A DNA stretch of 64,000 bases from Pantoea deleyi (GTDB taxonomy: Bacteria > Pseudomonadota > Gammaproteobacteria > Enterobacterales > Enterobacteriaceae), in NCBI RefSeq assembly GCF_022647325.1, contig NZ_CP071405.1:3658001-3722000 (forward strand), read 5' to 3'. The translations under genes were made by a program, and so were the position numbers. Every line of letters begins with the position of its first letter. Position 1 is the stretch's first letter. Shown here piece after piece: positions 34,326-44,329 of the stretch. Below the pieces are notes generated by a model. It was not told the DNA's origin and did not search any database. It saw nothing but the letters and a program-made list of their open reading frames with translations.

Positions 34326-35636
34326 ATGAAACCCCTTTCAGAGCACGTCAGCGCCCTGCTGCCCAGGCTGCAACAGTGGCGACGCGACTTCCATCACTAT
34401 GCCGAATCGGGCTGGCTGGAGTTCCGTACTGCCACCTTAGTGGCGGAAGAACTGCACAGGCTCGGTTATCAGCTGAAGCTGGGTCGTGACGTCATCGACG
34501 CCGATGCGCGGATGGGTTTACCGGACGACGCGACGCTCAGGCAGCAGGAGGCGCGGGCGTTACAACAGGGGGCGCTGCCGCAGTGGATCAGCCACTTCTC
34601 CGGGGGATTCTGCGGCATCGTGGCGACGCTGGAAACCGGTCGTCCCGGCCCGGTGATGGGCTTTCGTGTCGATATGGATGCACTGGATCTCAACGAAAGT
34701 CAGGCTGCGGATCACCTGCCGCAGCGCGAAGGGTTCGCCTCCTGCAACCCTGGCATGATGCACGCCTGCGCGCACGATGGTCACACCACCATCGGACTGG
34801 GTCTCGCGACGGTGCTGATGGCGATGAAAGAGCAGCTCAGCGGCACGATTAAACTGATCTTCCAGCCCGCCGAAGAGGGCGTGCGCGGGGCGAAAGCGAT
34901 GGTCACCAGAGGCGTGGTCGATGACGTTGAGCGCTTCACGGCGATTCACATCGGCACCGGCGTTCCGGCAGGCGAACTGGTGTGCGGCAGCGACAGCTTC
35001 CTTGCTACCACCAAACTGGATGTCCATTTCACCGGCGTCGGTGCCCATGCGGGCGGCCGCCCTGAAGAGGGTCGCAATGCCCTGCTGGCCGCGGCTCAGG
35101 CGACGCTGGCGCTGCATGGATTAACCCAGCACAGCGGCGGCGTGGCGCGGGTCAACGTCGGCGTGCTGCAGGCGGGAACCGGTCGTAACGTGGTCGCCGA
35201 CTGCGCCCTGCTGAAAATTGAAACCCGCGGTGTGACCAATAAGGTCAACGACGAGGTTTATCAGCAGGCGCTGCGGGTGATTGCGGGCGCAGCCGCGATG
35301 TATGGCGTTGAGCAGCAGGTTTCGCTGATGGGTGCGGCACGCAGCTGCACCCCGACGCAGCCGTGGGTCGACTTCATCCACCAGCAGGCGGACGCCCTCG
35401 GCATCTTCAGCTCGGTGGTCGATCGTAAAGCGCAGGCGGCAGGTTCGGAAGATGCGACCTGCATGATGGAGCGCGTCATAGCGCGTGGCGGTCAGGCCTC
35501 TTACGTTATTTTCGGCTGTGCGCTGGCGGCGGGTCATCACAATGCGAAATTTGACTTTGATGAGCGGGTGATGCCGGATGCCATCACGCTGCTGGCGACC
35601 CTCGCCCTGAATCAGACACAGTTCGGGGGCGCATGA
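34326..35636 (+). CDS. abgA: p-Aminobenzoyl-glutamate hydrolase subunit A
   Basis: An M20-family metallopeptidase homologue which, with AbgB, cleaves the folate breakdown product p-aminobenzoyl-glutamate into p-aminobenzoate and glutamate. The 436 residues equal E. coli AbgA. Metal-site motifs are visible: GFRVDMDALDL, CAHDGHTTIGL, the catalytic FQPAEEGVRGA, and AAGHHNAKFDF near the end. The start is ATG 34326 (GAGGAAA upstream). Its stop overlaps abgB in ATGA. Confidence 0.95.
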   Translation: MKPLSEHVSALLPRLQQWRRDFHHYAESGWLEFRTATLVAEELHRLGYQLKLGRDVIDADARMGLPDDATLRQQEARALQQGALPQWISHFSGGFCGIVATLETGRPGPVMGFRVDMDALDLNESQAADHLPQREGFASCNPGMMHACAHDGHTTIGLGLATVLMAMKEQLSGTIKLIFQPAEEGVRGAKAMVTRGVVDDVERFTAIHIGTGVPAGELVCGSDSFLATTKLDVHFTGVGAHAGGRPEEGRNALLAAAQATLALHGLTQHSGGVARVNVGVLQAGTGRNVVADCALLKIETRGVTNKVNDEVYQQALRVIAGAAAMYGVEQQVSLMGAARSCTPTQPWVDFIHQQADALGIFSSVVDRKAQAAGSEDATCMMERVIARGGQASYVIFGCALAAGHHNAKFDFDERVMPDAITLLATLALNQTQFGGA

Positions 35637-37078
35637 TAATGGAAGCCTTTATTGCTGAATATATCGATCGCCATCAGCTCCGCTTCAGCACGCTGAGCGA
35701 CGCGATCTGGGACACGCCCGAAACCCGCTTCGCTGAAACCCGCTCTTCCGCGCTTCTGGCCGATGCGCTGGAACAGGAGGGGTTTGTTGTGGAACGGGGC
35801 GTGGGCGGTATCGACACAGCATTTATCGCCAGCGCGGGTAGCGGCAAACCGGTGATTGCCATTCTCGGTGAATTCGATGCGCTGGCCGGGCTGAGCCAGC
35901 AGTCGGGCTGCGCCCGGCCACAACCGCTGGAGGCGAACGGAAACGGACATGGCTGTGGGCATAACCTGCTCGGCACGGCGGGTGTCGCGGCGGCCTGCGC
36001 TGTGAAAGCCTGGATGGCGCAGCATCACACCGGCGGCACGGTACGCCTCTATGGCTGCCCCGGCGAAGAAGGGGGATCGGGCAAAACCTTTATGGTGCGT
36101 GAAGGGCTGTTTGATGACGTGGATGCCGCCGTCACCTGGCATCCCGAAGGTTTCAGCGGCATGTTCAATCTGCGCACGCTGGCCAATATTCAGGCGGCGT
36201 TCAGCTTCAAAGGCGTCGCCGCTCACGCCGCCAACTCACCCCATCTGGGCCGCAGCGCCCTGGATGCCGTCACGCTGATGAATACCGGCGCCAACTTTCT
36301 GCGCGAGCATATCGTTCAGGAGGCGCGCGTGCACTACGCCATCACCAACAGCGGCGGCGTTTCACCGAATGTGGTGCAGGCCGACGCGGAGGTGCTCTAC
36401 CTGATCCGCGCCCCGGAACTGCCGCAGGCCCAGGCGATTTATGAACGGGTGATCAACATCGCCAGGGGTGCCGCACTGATGACCGACACCACCCTGACGG
36501 TGCGTTTTGACAAAGCCTGCTCGGACTACGTGCCTAATCGTGCGCTGGAAGCGGTCATGGAGCGCTATTTGCATGTGTTTGGTTTGCCCGACTACAGCGA
36601 CGAAGAGCGCGCGTTTGCGGCCGAACTCCGTGCCACCCTGAGCGATGACGATCTGCGCAATGCCCGGCTCAATGCGGCCCGCACCGGCGGTGAAGCCGGT
36701 TATGCCTGGGCTGAGCAGCTGGGCGATAAGCTCTTTATGGATGAGGTGGCGCCCTATACGGTCACCCGCGAGCTGCTTTATGGCTCCACCGATGTCGGCG
36801 ATGTCAGCTGGGTGACCCCCACTGCACAGTGTTTTGCACCCTGCTTTACGTTTGGCACACCGCTGCACACCTGGCAACTGGTGGCGCAGGGCCGCACCAG
36901 CATCGGGCATAAAGGGATGTTTCTGGCGGGCAAAGTGATGGCGGCCACGGTGCTGACCCTGCTGACGGATCCGCAGGCGCTGGCTGACTGCCGGACCGAG
37001 TTCAGGCGTCTGCGCGCCGCGCAGCCTTATCAGTGTCCGATCCCGGCAGGGATCACCCCAACAAAACTGGCCGGATGA
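35633..37078 (+). CDS. abgB: p-Aminobenzoyl-glutamate hydrolase subunit B
   Basis: The second M20-type subunit, 481 residues as in E. coli AbgB. Motifs include LGEFDALAGLSQQSGCA, NGHGCGHNLLGTAGVAAA, YGCPGEEGGSGKTFMV and the dimerisation-domain FKGVAAHAANSPHLGRSALDAV. AUG 35633 overlaps the abgA stop, so the heterodimer partners are coupled; a second ATG at 35639 is possible. abgT follows after 146 bp. Confidence 0.95.
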   Translation: MIMEAFIAEYIDRHQLRFSTLSDAIWDTPETRFAETRSSALLADALEQEGFVVERGVGGIDTAFIASAGSGKPVIAILGEFDALAGLSQQSGCARPQPLEANGNGHGCGHNLLGTAGVAAACAVKAWMAQHHTGGTVRLYGCPGEEGGSGKTFMVREGLFDDVDAAVTWHPEGFSGMFNLRTLANIQAAFSFKGVAAHAANSPHLGRSALDAVTLMNTGANFLREHIVQEARVHYAITNSGGVSPNVVQADAEVLYLIRAPELPQAQAIYERVINIARGAALMTDTTLTVRFDKACSDYVPNRALEAVMERYLHVFGLPDYSDEERAFAAELRATLSDDDLRNARLNAARTGGEAGYAWAEQLGDKLFMDEVAPYTVTRELLYGSTDVGDVSWVTPTAQCFAPCFTFGTPLHTWQLVAQGRTSIGHKGMFLAGKVMAATVLTLLTDPQALADCRTEFRRLRAAQPYQCPIPAGITPTKLAG

Positions 37079-37224
37079 GCCAATGGCCGCGTCTCTGACG
37101 CGGACCCCTATAAAAAATTATTGCAAACACTTCCCTGACTCAGCGGAGCCGTGTCTGAACTCACCGCCTGTCGCCTCTCCGGACCGGCGCCAGACCGGGC
37201 CTCTGCGGATAAAGGGAATACAAG

Positions 37225-38757
37225 ATGAGAATCAATACCATGGAAGCAACATCCGAGAATCGCGGTCCTGGCCGGCTCTTCAGCTGGATAGAGCGTATAG
37301 GTAACAAAGTCCCCAACCCGTTTTTACTGTTTGTTTATCTGATCGTGGTGCTGATGGTGGCCACCGCCATTATCAGCGCGCTGGATTGGGCGGTGACGAA
37401 CCCCGCTAACGGTGAGGTCGTCCGGGTAAACAACCTGCTGAGCGTTGCAGGCCTGCAGTGGATCCTGCCCAATATCATCAAAAACTTCAGCAGTTTTACC
37501 CCGCTGGGATCGATTCTGGCGCTGGTGATTGGCGCCGGACTGGCCGAAAAAGTGGGTCTGCTGCAGTCGCTGATGGTGAAGATGGCGTCACGCGTCAGCC
37601 GTCGTTACGCCAGCTATATGGTGCTGTTTATCGCCTTTTTCAGCCATATCTCCTCGGATGCCGCGCTGGTCGTCATGCCACCGCTGGGCGCGCTGATTTT
37701 TCTGGCGGTGGGACGGCATCCGGTCGCGGGTTTGCTGGCCGCGATCGCTGGCGTCGCCTCAGGTTTTACCGCTAACCTGTTGATTGTCACCACCGATGTG
37801 CTGCTCTCCGGCATCAGCACCGAAGCGGCCAAAGCGGTCAGCGACACGGTACACGTCAGCGTCATCGACAACTGGTTTTTTATGGCTACGTCGGTGATTG
37901 TCCTGACAATTGCGGGTGCGCTGCTGACCGACAAATTTGTTGAGCCGCGCCTGCCAGCGTGGCAGGGCAACGGTGAGAAGCTGGCGGCGCTGACGCCGCT
38001 GGAGAACCGCGGTCTGCGCGCCGCCGGGATCGCCGCCCTGCTGTTTATGGCGCTGATGGCGCTGCTGGTCGTGCCGGAACATGCGCCGCTTCGCAATCCC
38101 GCGACCGGTGCCATCATTCCCTCGCCGTTTATTCAGGGCATCGTGCCGATCATCATCCTGTTCTTCTTTGTGGTCGCGATTGCGTACGGCGTGGTTACCC
38201 GGCAGATTCGCCGTCCGGATGATATTCCGCAGCTGCTGGTCGATCCGATGAAAGGTATGGCGGGTTTTATCGTGATGGTGTTTCCGCTGTCGCAGTTCGT
38301 GGCGTTCTTTAACTGGAGCAACATGGGCAAATTCATGGCGATCGGGCTGACCGACGTGCTGGAGAGCGCAGGCGTCAGTGGCGCACCCGCCTTTCTCGGG
38401 CTGATGTTCCTGTCCGCGTTTCTCTGCATGTTTATCGCCAGCGGCTCCGCGATCTGGTCGATTCTGGCCCCGGTCTTTGTCCCCATGTTTATGCTGCTTG
38501 GCTTTCATCCCGCCTTTGCCCAGATGATTTTCCGCATCGCCGACTCTGCCGTCCTGCCCCTGGCCCCGATGTCGCCTTTCCTGCCGCTCTTCCTGGCCTT
38601 TTTACAGCGTTACCAGAAGGATGCACAGCTCGGCACCTATTACGTGCTGATCTTCCCCTATCCGCTGGTCTTCTTTATCAGCTGGATAGCCCTGCTGTTG
38701 GTGTGGTATCTGCTGGGTCTGCCGATCGGACCGGGCGTCTGGCCGCATCTGCCGTAA
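37225..38757 (+). CDS. abgT: p-Aminobenzoyl-glutamate transporter AbgT
   Basis: A 510-residue inner membrane protein of the AbgT family, with nine or more transmembrane helices and two re-entrant hairpins. Conserved segments include ERIGNKVPNPFLLF, SHISSDAALVVMPPLGALIF, GVASGFTANLLIVTTDVLLSG and RIADSAVLPLAPMSPFLP. It imports p-aminobenzoyl-glutamate for AbgAB; relatives also export sulfonamides. ATG 37225 follows AAAGGG. The 146-bp gap from abgB has no clear terminator, so one operon is likely. Confidence 0.95.
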   Translation: MRINTMEATSENRGPGRLFSWIERIGNKVPNPFLLFVYLIVVLMVATAIISALDWAVTNPANGEVVRVNNLLSVAGLQWILPNIIKNFSSFTPLGSILALVIGAGLAEKVGLLQSLMVKMASRVSRRYASYMVLFIAFFSHISSDAALVVMPPLGALIFLAVGRHPVAGLLAAIAGVASGFTANLLIVTTDVLLSGISTEAAKAVSDTVHVSVIDNWFFMATSVIVLTIAGALLTDKFVEPRLPAWQGNGEKLAALTPLENRGLRAAGIAALLFMALMALLVVPEHAPLRNPATGAIIPSPFIQGIVPIIILFFFVVAIAYGVVTRQIRRPDDIPQLLVDPMKGMAGFIVMVFPLSQFVAFFNWSNMGKFMAIGLTDVLESAGVSGAPAFLGLMFLSAFLCMFIASGSAIWSILAPVFVPMFMLLGFHPAFAQMIFRIADSAVLPLAPMSPFLPLFLAFLQRYQKDAQLGTYYVLIFPYPLVFFISWIALLLVWYLLGLPIGPGVWPHLP

Positions 38758-38939
38758 TGCACGGTGCCACGGATGGCAGAACCTGCAACGTGCATTGCTA
38801 AATCGTCAGCAACGCCCCTCTCGGCAACCGCAGAGGAATTGACTATTCTGCGTATTCTTCGCTTGCTAACGGTTAACGCATTTACGGCGCCGCTGACCGG
38901 CTGCGAGTCGTCTCCACACTGCCTGAGGTTCACGCTGAT

Positions 38940-40349
38940 ATGACCACACTCTCCACCAGGCTATCGCCGGGGCACGCTTCATCGTCGGCCCGCAACAGCT
39001 TAGCGGCGCGCATCGATGCGCTGCCCTCCTCCGCCGGATTGTGGCGATTTATTACCCTGCTGGCGCTGGGCGGCTTTTTTGAGCTTTATGACCTGTTCGA
39101 GACCGGCTACATCAGCACCGGGCTGCTGTCGGCGGGCGTGTTTCACACCGGTGACGCGGGCGTGCTGGGCTTCTCCGATCAGGCAGCTTTCGCGTCGGCG
39201 ACTTTTCTCGGTCTGTTTTTCGGGGCCAGCCTGCTCGCTCCCTATGCGGACCGCTTTGGTCGCCGTCTGACCTTTATGTGCGCCCTGCTGTGGTATGGAC
39301 TCTTTTCGCTGCTGATGGCTTTCCAGCAGAGTGCAGAGATGATTATCCTGTTCCGCTTCCTGGTCGGTATCGGGCTGGGCGTCGAGCTGGTGACCATCGA
39401 TACGTATCTGTCGGAATGGGTGCCGAGTCATCTGCGCAGTCGCGCCTTTGCCTTCTCCTTTTTCGTGCAGTTTTTGTCGGTGCCCGCGGTGGCCCTGATG
39501 TCCTGGTGGCTGATCCCGCAGACGCTGCTCAGCCTGGAGGGCTGGCGCTGGGTCGTCATTGCGGGCGCGGTCTGCTCGCTGGTGATCTGGCTGGTGCGCC
39601 GGAACCTGCCGGAGTCGGCGCGCTGGCTGGCGCAGCAGGGACGTCATCAGGCGGCACATGAGGTGCTGTGCACAATGGAGCGGCGCTGTGGCATTCCGGC
39701 CGGCCCTGCGGTTCTGCCCGACGACGCCGCCGCACAGTTACCGGCGCGGGGGCGATTCAGCGAGATCTGGTCCCCCGCCTATCGTCAGCGCACCCTGATG
39801 CTGGTCGTGATGAACTTTTTCCAGGCGATCGGCTTTTTCGGTTTTGGTAACTGGCTGCCCGCGCTGCTGTCGGGTCGCGGCGCGACGGTCACGCACAGCC
39901 TGCTCTACGCCTTTTTCATCACGCTGGCCTATCCGCTGGGATCGCTGATCTGTAGCCGCTACGCCGACAGGCTGGAGAATAAGTGGCAGATCGTTCTGTC
40001 CTCGCTGATGACGGTGGTGTTCGGAACGCTTTTCGCCTTTCAGACGCAGCCGGTGCTGCTGATCCTCTGCGGCTTCCTGATCACCTGGTCCAACGCCTGG
40101 CTGACCTTCAGCTTCCACGCCTATCAGACAGAGATTTTCCCGACCCACATCCGGGCGCGGGCGGTTGGCTTCTGCTACTCCTTCAGCCGCCTCTCTACGG
40201 TTTTCAGCAGTATTCTGATCGGGGTGATATTGCAGTACGCCGGGACGCCGGGCGTGATCACCTTTATCGTGCTGAGCATGGTGATGGTGATGCTGTCGGT
40301 GGGGATTTACGGGCCGAAGACGCGGGGACGCGATCTGGAAAACATCTGA
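38940..40349 (+). CDS. MFS metabolite transporter (sugar-porter / MHS-like)
   Basis: A 469-residue, 12-helix symporter. Typical signatures are the N-terminal GGFFELYDLFETGYIST, the loop ADRFGRRLTF, LPESARWLAQQGR after helix 6, and a C-terminal HIRARAVGFCYSFSRLSTV. This resembles E. coli YaaU/YdjE-type metabolite carriers. It lies between abgT and the gluconate dehydrogenase operon, convergent with the latter, so a role in aromatic acid, gluconate or ketogluconate uptake is possible but unproved. Confidence 0.83.
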   Translation: MTTLSTRLSPGHASSSARNSLAARIDALPSSAGLWRFITLLALGGFFELYDLFETGYISTGLLSAGVFHTGDAGVLGFSDQAAFASATFLGLFFGASLLAPYADRFGRRLTFMCALLWYGLFSLLMAFQQSAEMIILFRFLVGIGLGVELVTIDTYLSEWVPSHLRSRAFAFSFFVQFLSVPAVALMSWWLIPQTLLSLEGWRWVVIAGAVCSLVIWLVRRNLPESARWLAQQGRHQAAHEVLCTMERRCGIPAGPAVLPDDAAAQLPARGRFSEIWSPAYRQRTLMLVVMNFFQAIGFFGFGNWLPALLSGRGATVTHSLLYAFFITLAYPLGSLICSRYADRLENKWQIVLSSLMTVVFGTLFAFQTQPVLLILCGFLITWSNAWLTFSFHAYQTEIFPTHIRARAVGFCYSFSRLSTVFSSILIGVILQYAGTPGVITFIVLSMVMVMLSVGIYGPKTRGRDLENI

Positions 40350-40350
40350 A

Positions 40351-40379
40351 AAAAGGCCGTCACCCTGAGGGTGACGGCC
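40351..40379 (-). terminator. Terminator of the gluconate dehydrogenase operon
   Basis: GGCCGTCACCC and GGGTGACGGCC form an 11-bp stem with a 3-base loop. On the minus strand the stem is followed by TTTTTT. It also separates the convergent MFS gene. Confidence 0.88.
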
Positions 40380-40393
40380 GCATTAATTGCCGT

Positions 40394-41704
40394 TTACTTG
40401 CCTTCCAGTACCCGGATATCGGCACTGCCCAGCCGGTCTTTCTCATCTTTCCGCAGCGCTGCTACCTGCTTCGCGCTGACCGGCTCTGACGCCGTGTTGC
40501 CCCAGCTGTTACGCACGAAGTTCACCACGTCCGCCACCTGCTGGTCGTTAAGGCGCCAGCCAAATGCCGGCATGGTAATCGTCGACGGTGCGCCATTGAC
40601 GCCAGGCAACTGCCCGCCCACCAGCACGATATGGATCAGCGAGGTCGGATCGTCCGCCAGCACCACCGGATTGCCACGCAGCGCCGGATAGAAGCGCTTA
40701 TAGCCGCTGCCGTCGGTTTTGTGACAGGCCGCGCAGCTATCGACATAGGTTGCGGCTCCTGTCTGGCTGTCGTCGCCCTTCCACAGCGCTTTTGCGGTCG
40801 CATCATCCACGCTGAACGCCGCCTGATGCGGATCTTTCGCGCCCAGGGATTTCAGGTAGCGCGCAATCGCCGTGATATCCTCGTCGCTCAGGTGTTGCAG
40901 GCTGTGCTCCACCACATCGGTCATGCCACCGAATGCGGCGGTCTGATCGTTGCGGCCATAACGCAGGAACTGACGCAGATCCTCTTCGCTCCAGCGTCCC
41001 AGTCCGTCACGGTTGTCGCCGCGCAGATTGCTGGCGGTCCAGCCATCAATCGGTGCGCTGCTGCCTGACAGATAGTCGCTTCCCTCTTCGTTGTTCAGCG
41101 CCTTCTCCTGCATGGTGATGCTGCGAGGCGTGTGGCAGGCGCCGCAGTGGCCCAGGCCCTCAACCAGATAGCGACCACGCGCCAGCACCGGATCTTCCTG
41201 CGGTGCAGGCTGGAAGGCTTTCACATCGGGCGCAAAGATTCCGCGCCAGATCGCCAGCGGCCAGCGCATCGACAGCGGCCACGGAATGTCGCTTTCCCGA
41301 TTCGCCTGCTTAACCGGGGCGACACCATGCATGAACCAGGCGTAGAGCGCCTTCATATCCTCGTCGCTGACCACCGCATAAGAGGGGAAAGGCATCGCCG
41401 GATAGAGCGTATCGCCATTTTTTGCCACGCCGTGACGCACCGCTTTCTGGAAGTCGTCATAGCTGTAGTCGCCGATACCGGTCTCAGGATCGGGCGTGAT
41501 GTTGGTGGAGTAGATGGTGCCAATCGGGGTTGCCATCGGCAGCCCGCCGGCAAACGGTGCGCCGCCTTTGCTGGTGTGGCAGGCCACACAGTCACCGGCG
41601 CGCGCCAGATATTCACCCCGCTTAAGCAGATCGTCCTGACCGCTTTCCGCCAGTGCAGAGAACGACAGCGCGCCCAGAATCAGAGCCAGAATGCCATTTT
41701 TCAT
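40394..41704 (-). CDS. Gluconate 2-dehydrogenase cytochrome c subunit
   Basis: A periplasmic, membrane-anchored triheme cytochrome c that moves electrons from the flavoprotein to ubiquinone. The 436-residue protein has a signal peptide and three CxxCH heme sites: CVACH near residue 40, CGACH near 188 and CAACH near 316. I place the start at 41704 (AAGGAG six bases upstream); ATG 41710 touches the ribosome site. Last gene of the three-gene operon, five codon-free bases after the flavoprotein stop. A 2-ketogluconate dehydrogenase has the same subunit plan and cannot be excluded. Confidence 0.88.
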   Translation of the reverse strand: MKNGILALILGALSFSALAESGQDDLLKRGEYLARAGDCVACHTSKGGAPFAGGLPMATPIGTIYSTNITPDPETGIGDYSYDDFQKAVRHGVAKNGDTLYPAMPFPSYAVVSDEDMKALYAWFMHGVAPVKQANRESDIPWPLSMRWPLAIWRGIFAPDVKAFQPAPQEDPVLARGRYLVEGLGHCGACHTPRSITMQEKALNNEEGSDYLSGSSAPIDGWTASNLRGDNRDGLGRWSEEDLRQFLRYGRNDQTAAFGGMTDVVEHSLQHLSDEDITAIARYLKSLGAKDPHQAAFSVDDATAKALWKGDDSQTGAATYVDSCAACHKTDGSGYKRFYPALRGNPVVLADDPTSLIHIVLVGGQLPGVNGAPSTITMPAFGWRLNDQQVADVVNFVRNSWGNTASEPVSAKQVAALRKDEKDRLGSADIRVLEGK

Positions 41705-41714
41705 CGCCATCTCC

Positions 41715-43499
41715 TTATGCCTGTACCAGTGGGCCGGGGTTTTTCAGGTAGTGTTCGCGAATCGCTTTGGCTGACCAGTAGGTCAGCGCCGCTACCATGC
41801 CGGTTGGGTTATAGCCCAGACCCTGCGGGAAGGCGGACGCGCCCGGTACAAACACATTCGGGACATCCCAGCTTTGCAGATAACGGTTAACCGCGCTGGT
41901 TTTCGGATCGTCGCCCATGATCGCGCCGCCACTGATGTGGGTGGTCTGATAGACCGTGGAGTCAAAATGCGTGCCCGGCTTTTTCGCACCGCCGATGATC
42001 ATCTTCGGATTCATCGCTTCCGCGATTTTGTGCATTTTGCCGACCATGAACTGCGCCATCCTGATGTCGTTCTCCTGCCAGTCAAAGGTCATACGCAGCA
42101 GAGGCTGTCCGTAGGCATCTTTGTAGTTGGGGTCGAGATCGAGATAGTTAGCGCGGTAGGACTGATGCGCACCGTGCGCGTCCATCGACAGATGATGGGT
42201 GTAGGTATCCGCGACCGCCGCCTTCCATTTGCTGCCCCAGTTTGGCGTGCCCGCCGGTACCGGCAGGCCGGAGATGGGTTTGGTGCCCGCCTGGTTGACC
42301 CAGAATGGCGAGCCGCCGACGAAGCCCAGTGGCCCGTGGTCGAAGTTATCCGCGTTGAAATCATCCACGCCAACGCCCGCGCCACCCGCGCCGATAAACG
42401 GGTTGGTGGTGGTGTTTTTGTCGAACAGCGCCTTCAGCGTCGAGAGGTTCTGATAGGCGAAGTTGCGCCCCACCGTGCCTTCATTGGTGATGGGGTTGTA
42501 GGGCTTGCCGATGCCGGAGAGCAGCATCAGATGCACGTTGTGGAACTGGAAAGCGGAGAGGATCACCAGATCGGCAGGCTGAACCAGCTCACGTCCCTGA
42601 CCATCCACATAGGTTACGCCGGTGGCGCGTTTTTTGTCGTCGCTGAGATTCACCCGCAGGACATAGGCGTTGTTACGCAGCTCAAACTTCGGTTCCTGGC
42701 GCAGGGCGGGCAGGATATTGACGTTCGGCGAAGCCTTGGAATACATGTAGCAGGCGTAGCCGCTGCAGTAGCCACAGAAGTTACACGGCCCCATCTGCGC
42801 GCCATAGGTATTGGTATAGGGGCCAGAGGTATTGGCGGACGGCAGATCGTAGGGGTGATAGCCGACCGATTCGGCAGCCTGAGCAAAGAGCTGCGCCGAG
42901 TAGGTGCGCTTCTGCGCGGGCAGCGGGAAGTTATCTGAACGATCGGGCGCAAACGGGTTGCCGCCCTTCTCTTTGCCGACCACTTTGCCCTTGATGCTCC
43001 AGGCGCTGCCCGAGGTGCCAAAGACTTTTTCCGCTTTGTCGAAGAACGGCTCCAGCTCATCGTAGGTGACGCCAAAGTCCTGAATCGTCATGCCTTCCGG
43101 GATGAAATGCTTGCCGTAGCGCTCTTCGTAGTGGCTGCGCATCCGCAGCTCAATCGGATCGACACGGAAATGGACGCCAGACCAGTGCAGGCCCGCGCCG
43201 CCGGTGCCGGTGCCGGGTAAGAAGGCGGCCAGCTGGCGATAAGGCACCGCCGTCTGTGACGCATCGTGACGAATGGTGACGGTGCTTTTGGAGAGATCCT
43301 GGAACAGTTTTTTGCGGACGTTGTAGGTCAGCTCATCAATCGACTGCGGATAGGCACCATCGGGATAGGTATCGCGATGCGGTCCGCGTTCCAGCGCCAC
43401 GACGTTCAGGCCCGCTTCGGTCAGCTCTTTCGCCATGATGGCGCCTGCCCAGCCAAAACCGACAATGACCGCATCCACTTTTTTCATTTCGTTTGCCAT
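41715..43499 (-). CDS. Gluconate 2-dehydrogenase flavoprotein subunit (GMC family)
   Basis: The catalytic FAD subunit, oxidising D-gluconate to 2-keto-D-gluconate in the periplasm. The 594-residue GMC oxidoreductase has the FAD-binding VDAVIVGFGWAGAIMAKEL at the N-terminus, the GTGTGGAGLHWSG loop, a Cys-rich GPCNFCGYCSGYACY segment (probably an Fe-S-type site, as reported for this family), and the C-terminal GLGYNPTGMVAALTYWSA. It has no signal peptide and is exported by piggyback on the Tat-carrying small subunit encoded just upstream. Substrate could instead be 2-ketogluconate. Confidence 0.9.
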   Translation of the reverse strand: MANEMKKVDAVIVGFGWAGAIMAKELTEAGLNVVALERGPHRDTYPDGAYPQSIDELTYNVRKKLFQDLSKSTVTIRHDASQTAVPYRQLAAFLPGTGTGGAGLHWSGVHFRVDPIELRMRSHYEERYGKHFIPEGMTIQDFGVTYDELEPFFDKAEKVFGTSGSAWSIKGKVVGKEKGGNPFAPDRSDNFPLPAQKRTYSAQLFAQAAESVGYHPYDLPSANTSGPYTNTYGAQMGPCNFCGYCSGYACYMYSKASPNVNILPALRQEPKFELRNNAYVLRVNLSDDKKRATGVTYVDGQGRELVQPADLVILSAFQFHNVHLMLLSGIGKPYNPITNEGTVGRNFAYQNLSTLKALFDKNTTTNPFIGAGGAGVGVDDFNADNFDHGPLGFVGGSPFWVNQAGTKPISGLPVPAGTPNWGSKWKAAVADTYTHHLSMDAHGAHQSYRANYLDLDPNYKDAYGQPLLRMTFDWQENDIRMAQFMVGKMHKIAEAMNPKMIIGGAKKPGTHFDSTVYQTTHISGGAIMGDDPKTSAVNRYLQSWDVPNVFVPGASAFPQGLGYNPTGMVAALTYWSAKAIREHYLKNPGPLVQA

Positions 43500-43501
43500 G
43501 C

Positions 43502-44236
43502 TTAACTTCTCTCTCCGCGAATCGACACTGACGGGAACGGATAGTGTTCACCGCGCTCTACCCAGTCCATAAAGTCGGCGCGTGCGCCAGGGAAGTTGAT
43601 GAGCCGCCAGCCCACCATGCCCTGATTTCCGCCGTGGATGGGATCGCTGAAGAAGCCTTCGCGGGTGTTCTGCAGCAGGAAACTAAAGAAAACGTTTGCC
43701 GGCAGCTGGCTGAATTCAGCGCTGCCGCTCTCCATTGCCTGCAGCAGGGCATCCTGCTGCTCGCCGCTGAGCTGGGCGAACACCTTGCCGTGCTGCTGTT
43801 TGCTGTAGCGATCGGCATCGGCCAGCCCCAGACGGTAGATCTGCTGCGGCACCAGCGGCAGCTGGTAACCCAGCTCTTTCGGCAGGTCAGGGTTAAACGG
43901 CCCCTGCATATACCAGTTCGATCCCGTGGCGTACGGCGTATTCATCTGACGATCGATAAACTCCGGCACGCCCGCTTCCAGCGCGCCCGGCCCGCGTTCG
44001 TCGCGGGGAATGAGCCGTGCGACGGCGGCGGTGATAAAGGCATACTCTTCCGGTGTAAACCAGGCGGGCTGGTAATCACGCGCCTGCTGGGGTGCCGCAG
44101 GCGTCTCAGCCGCCTGCGCGGCCAGCGGCAGGGAGAGCGCTCCCATCGCGGTGGACCCGACCGCCATTGCAGGCGCCAGGGTAATTGTCTTCAGCAAAAA
44201 ATCCCTGCGTGAATGACCCTTTTTTTGTTCTGACAT
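43502..44236 (-). CDS. Gluconate 2-dehydrogenase small (gamma) subunit with Tat signal
   Basis: A 244-residue subunit of the family named gluconate 2-dehydrogenase subunit 3. The N-terminus has a twin-arginine signal ([10 protein letters not shown]) followed by a hydrophobic stretch and AQA, so the folded flavoprotein-small subunit pair would be exported by Tat. Family features include [27 protein letters not shown] and [19 protein letters not shown]. First gene of the operon; the flavoprotein starts two bases after its stop. A GntR-like palindrome lies about 95 bp upstream. Confidence 0.9.
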   Translation of the reverse strand: MSEQKKGHSRRDFLLKTITLAPAMAVGSTAMGALSLPLAAQAAETPAAPQQARDYQPAWFTPEEYAFITAAVARLIPRDERGPGALEAGVPEFIDRQMNTPYATGSNWYMQGPFNPDLPKELGYQLPLVPQQIYRLGLADADRYSKQQHGKVFAQLSGEQQDALLQAMESGSAEFSQLPANVFFSFLLQNTREGFFSDPIHGGNQGMVGWRLINFPGARADFMDWVERGEHYPFPSVSIRGERS

Positions 44237-44329
44237 GACATTGCCTCATTCCCGCGCTGACTGGCGGTATGAAAAAAGTGGTGGTTGCGTTGTAATGATT
44301 TAATCCGCAGATACCGGCCCGGCGCGGGC

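Noticed and set aside
40394..44236. Naming the complex as 2-ketogluconate dehydrogenase
   Set aside because: Subunit layout is the same for both enzymes. I kept gluconate 2-dehydrogenase because of the GntR-like palindrome upstream, but the sequence cannot decide.
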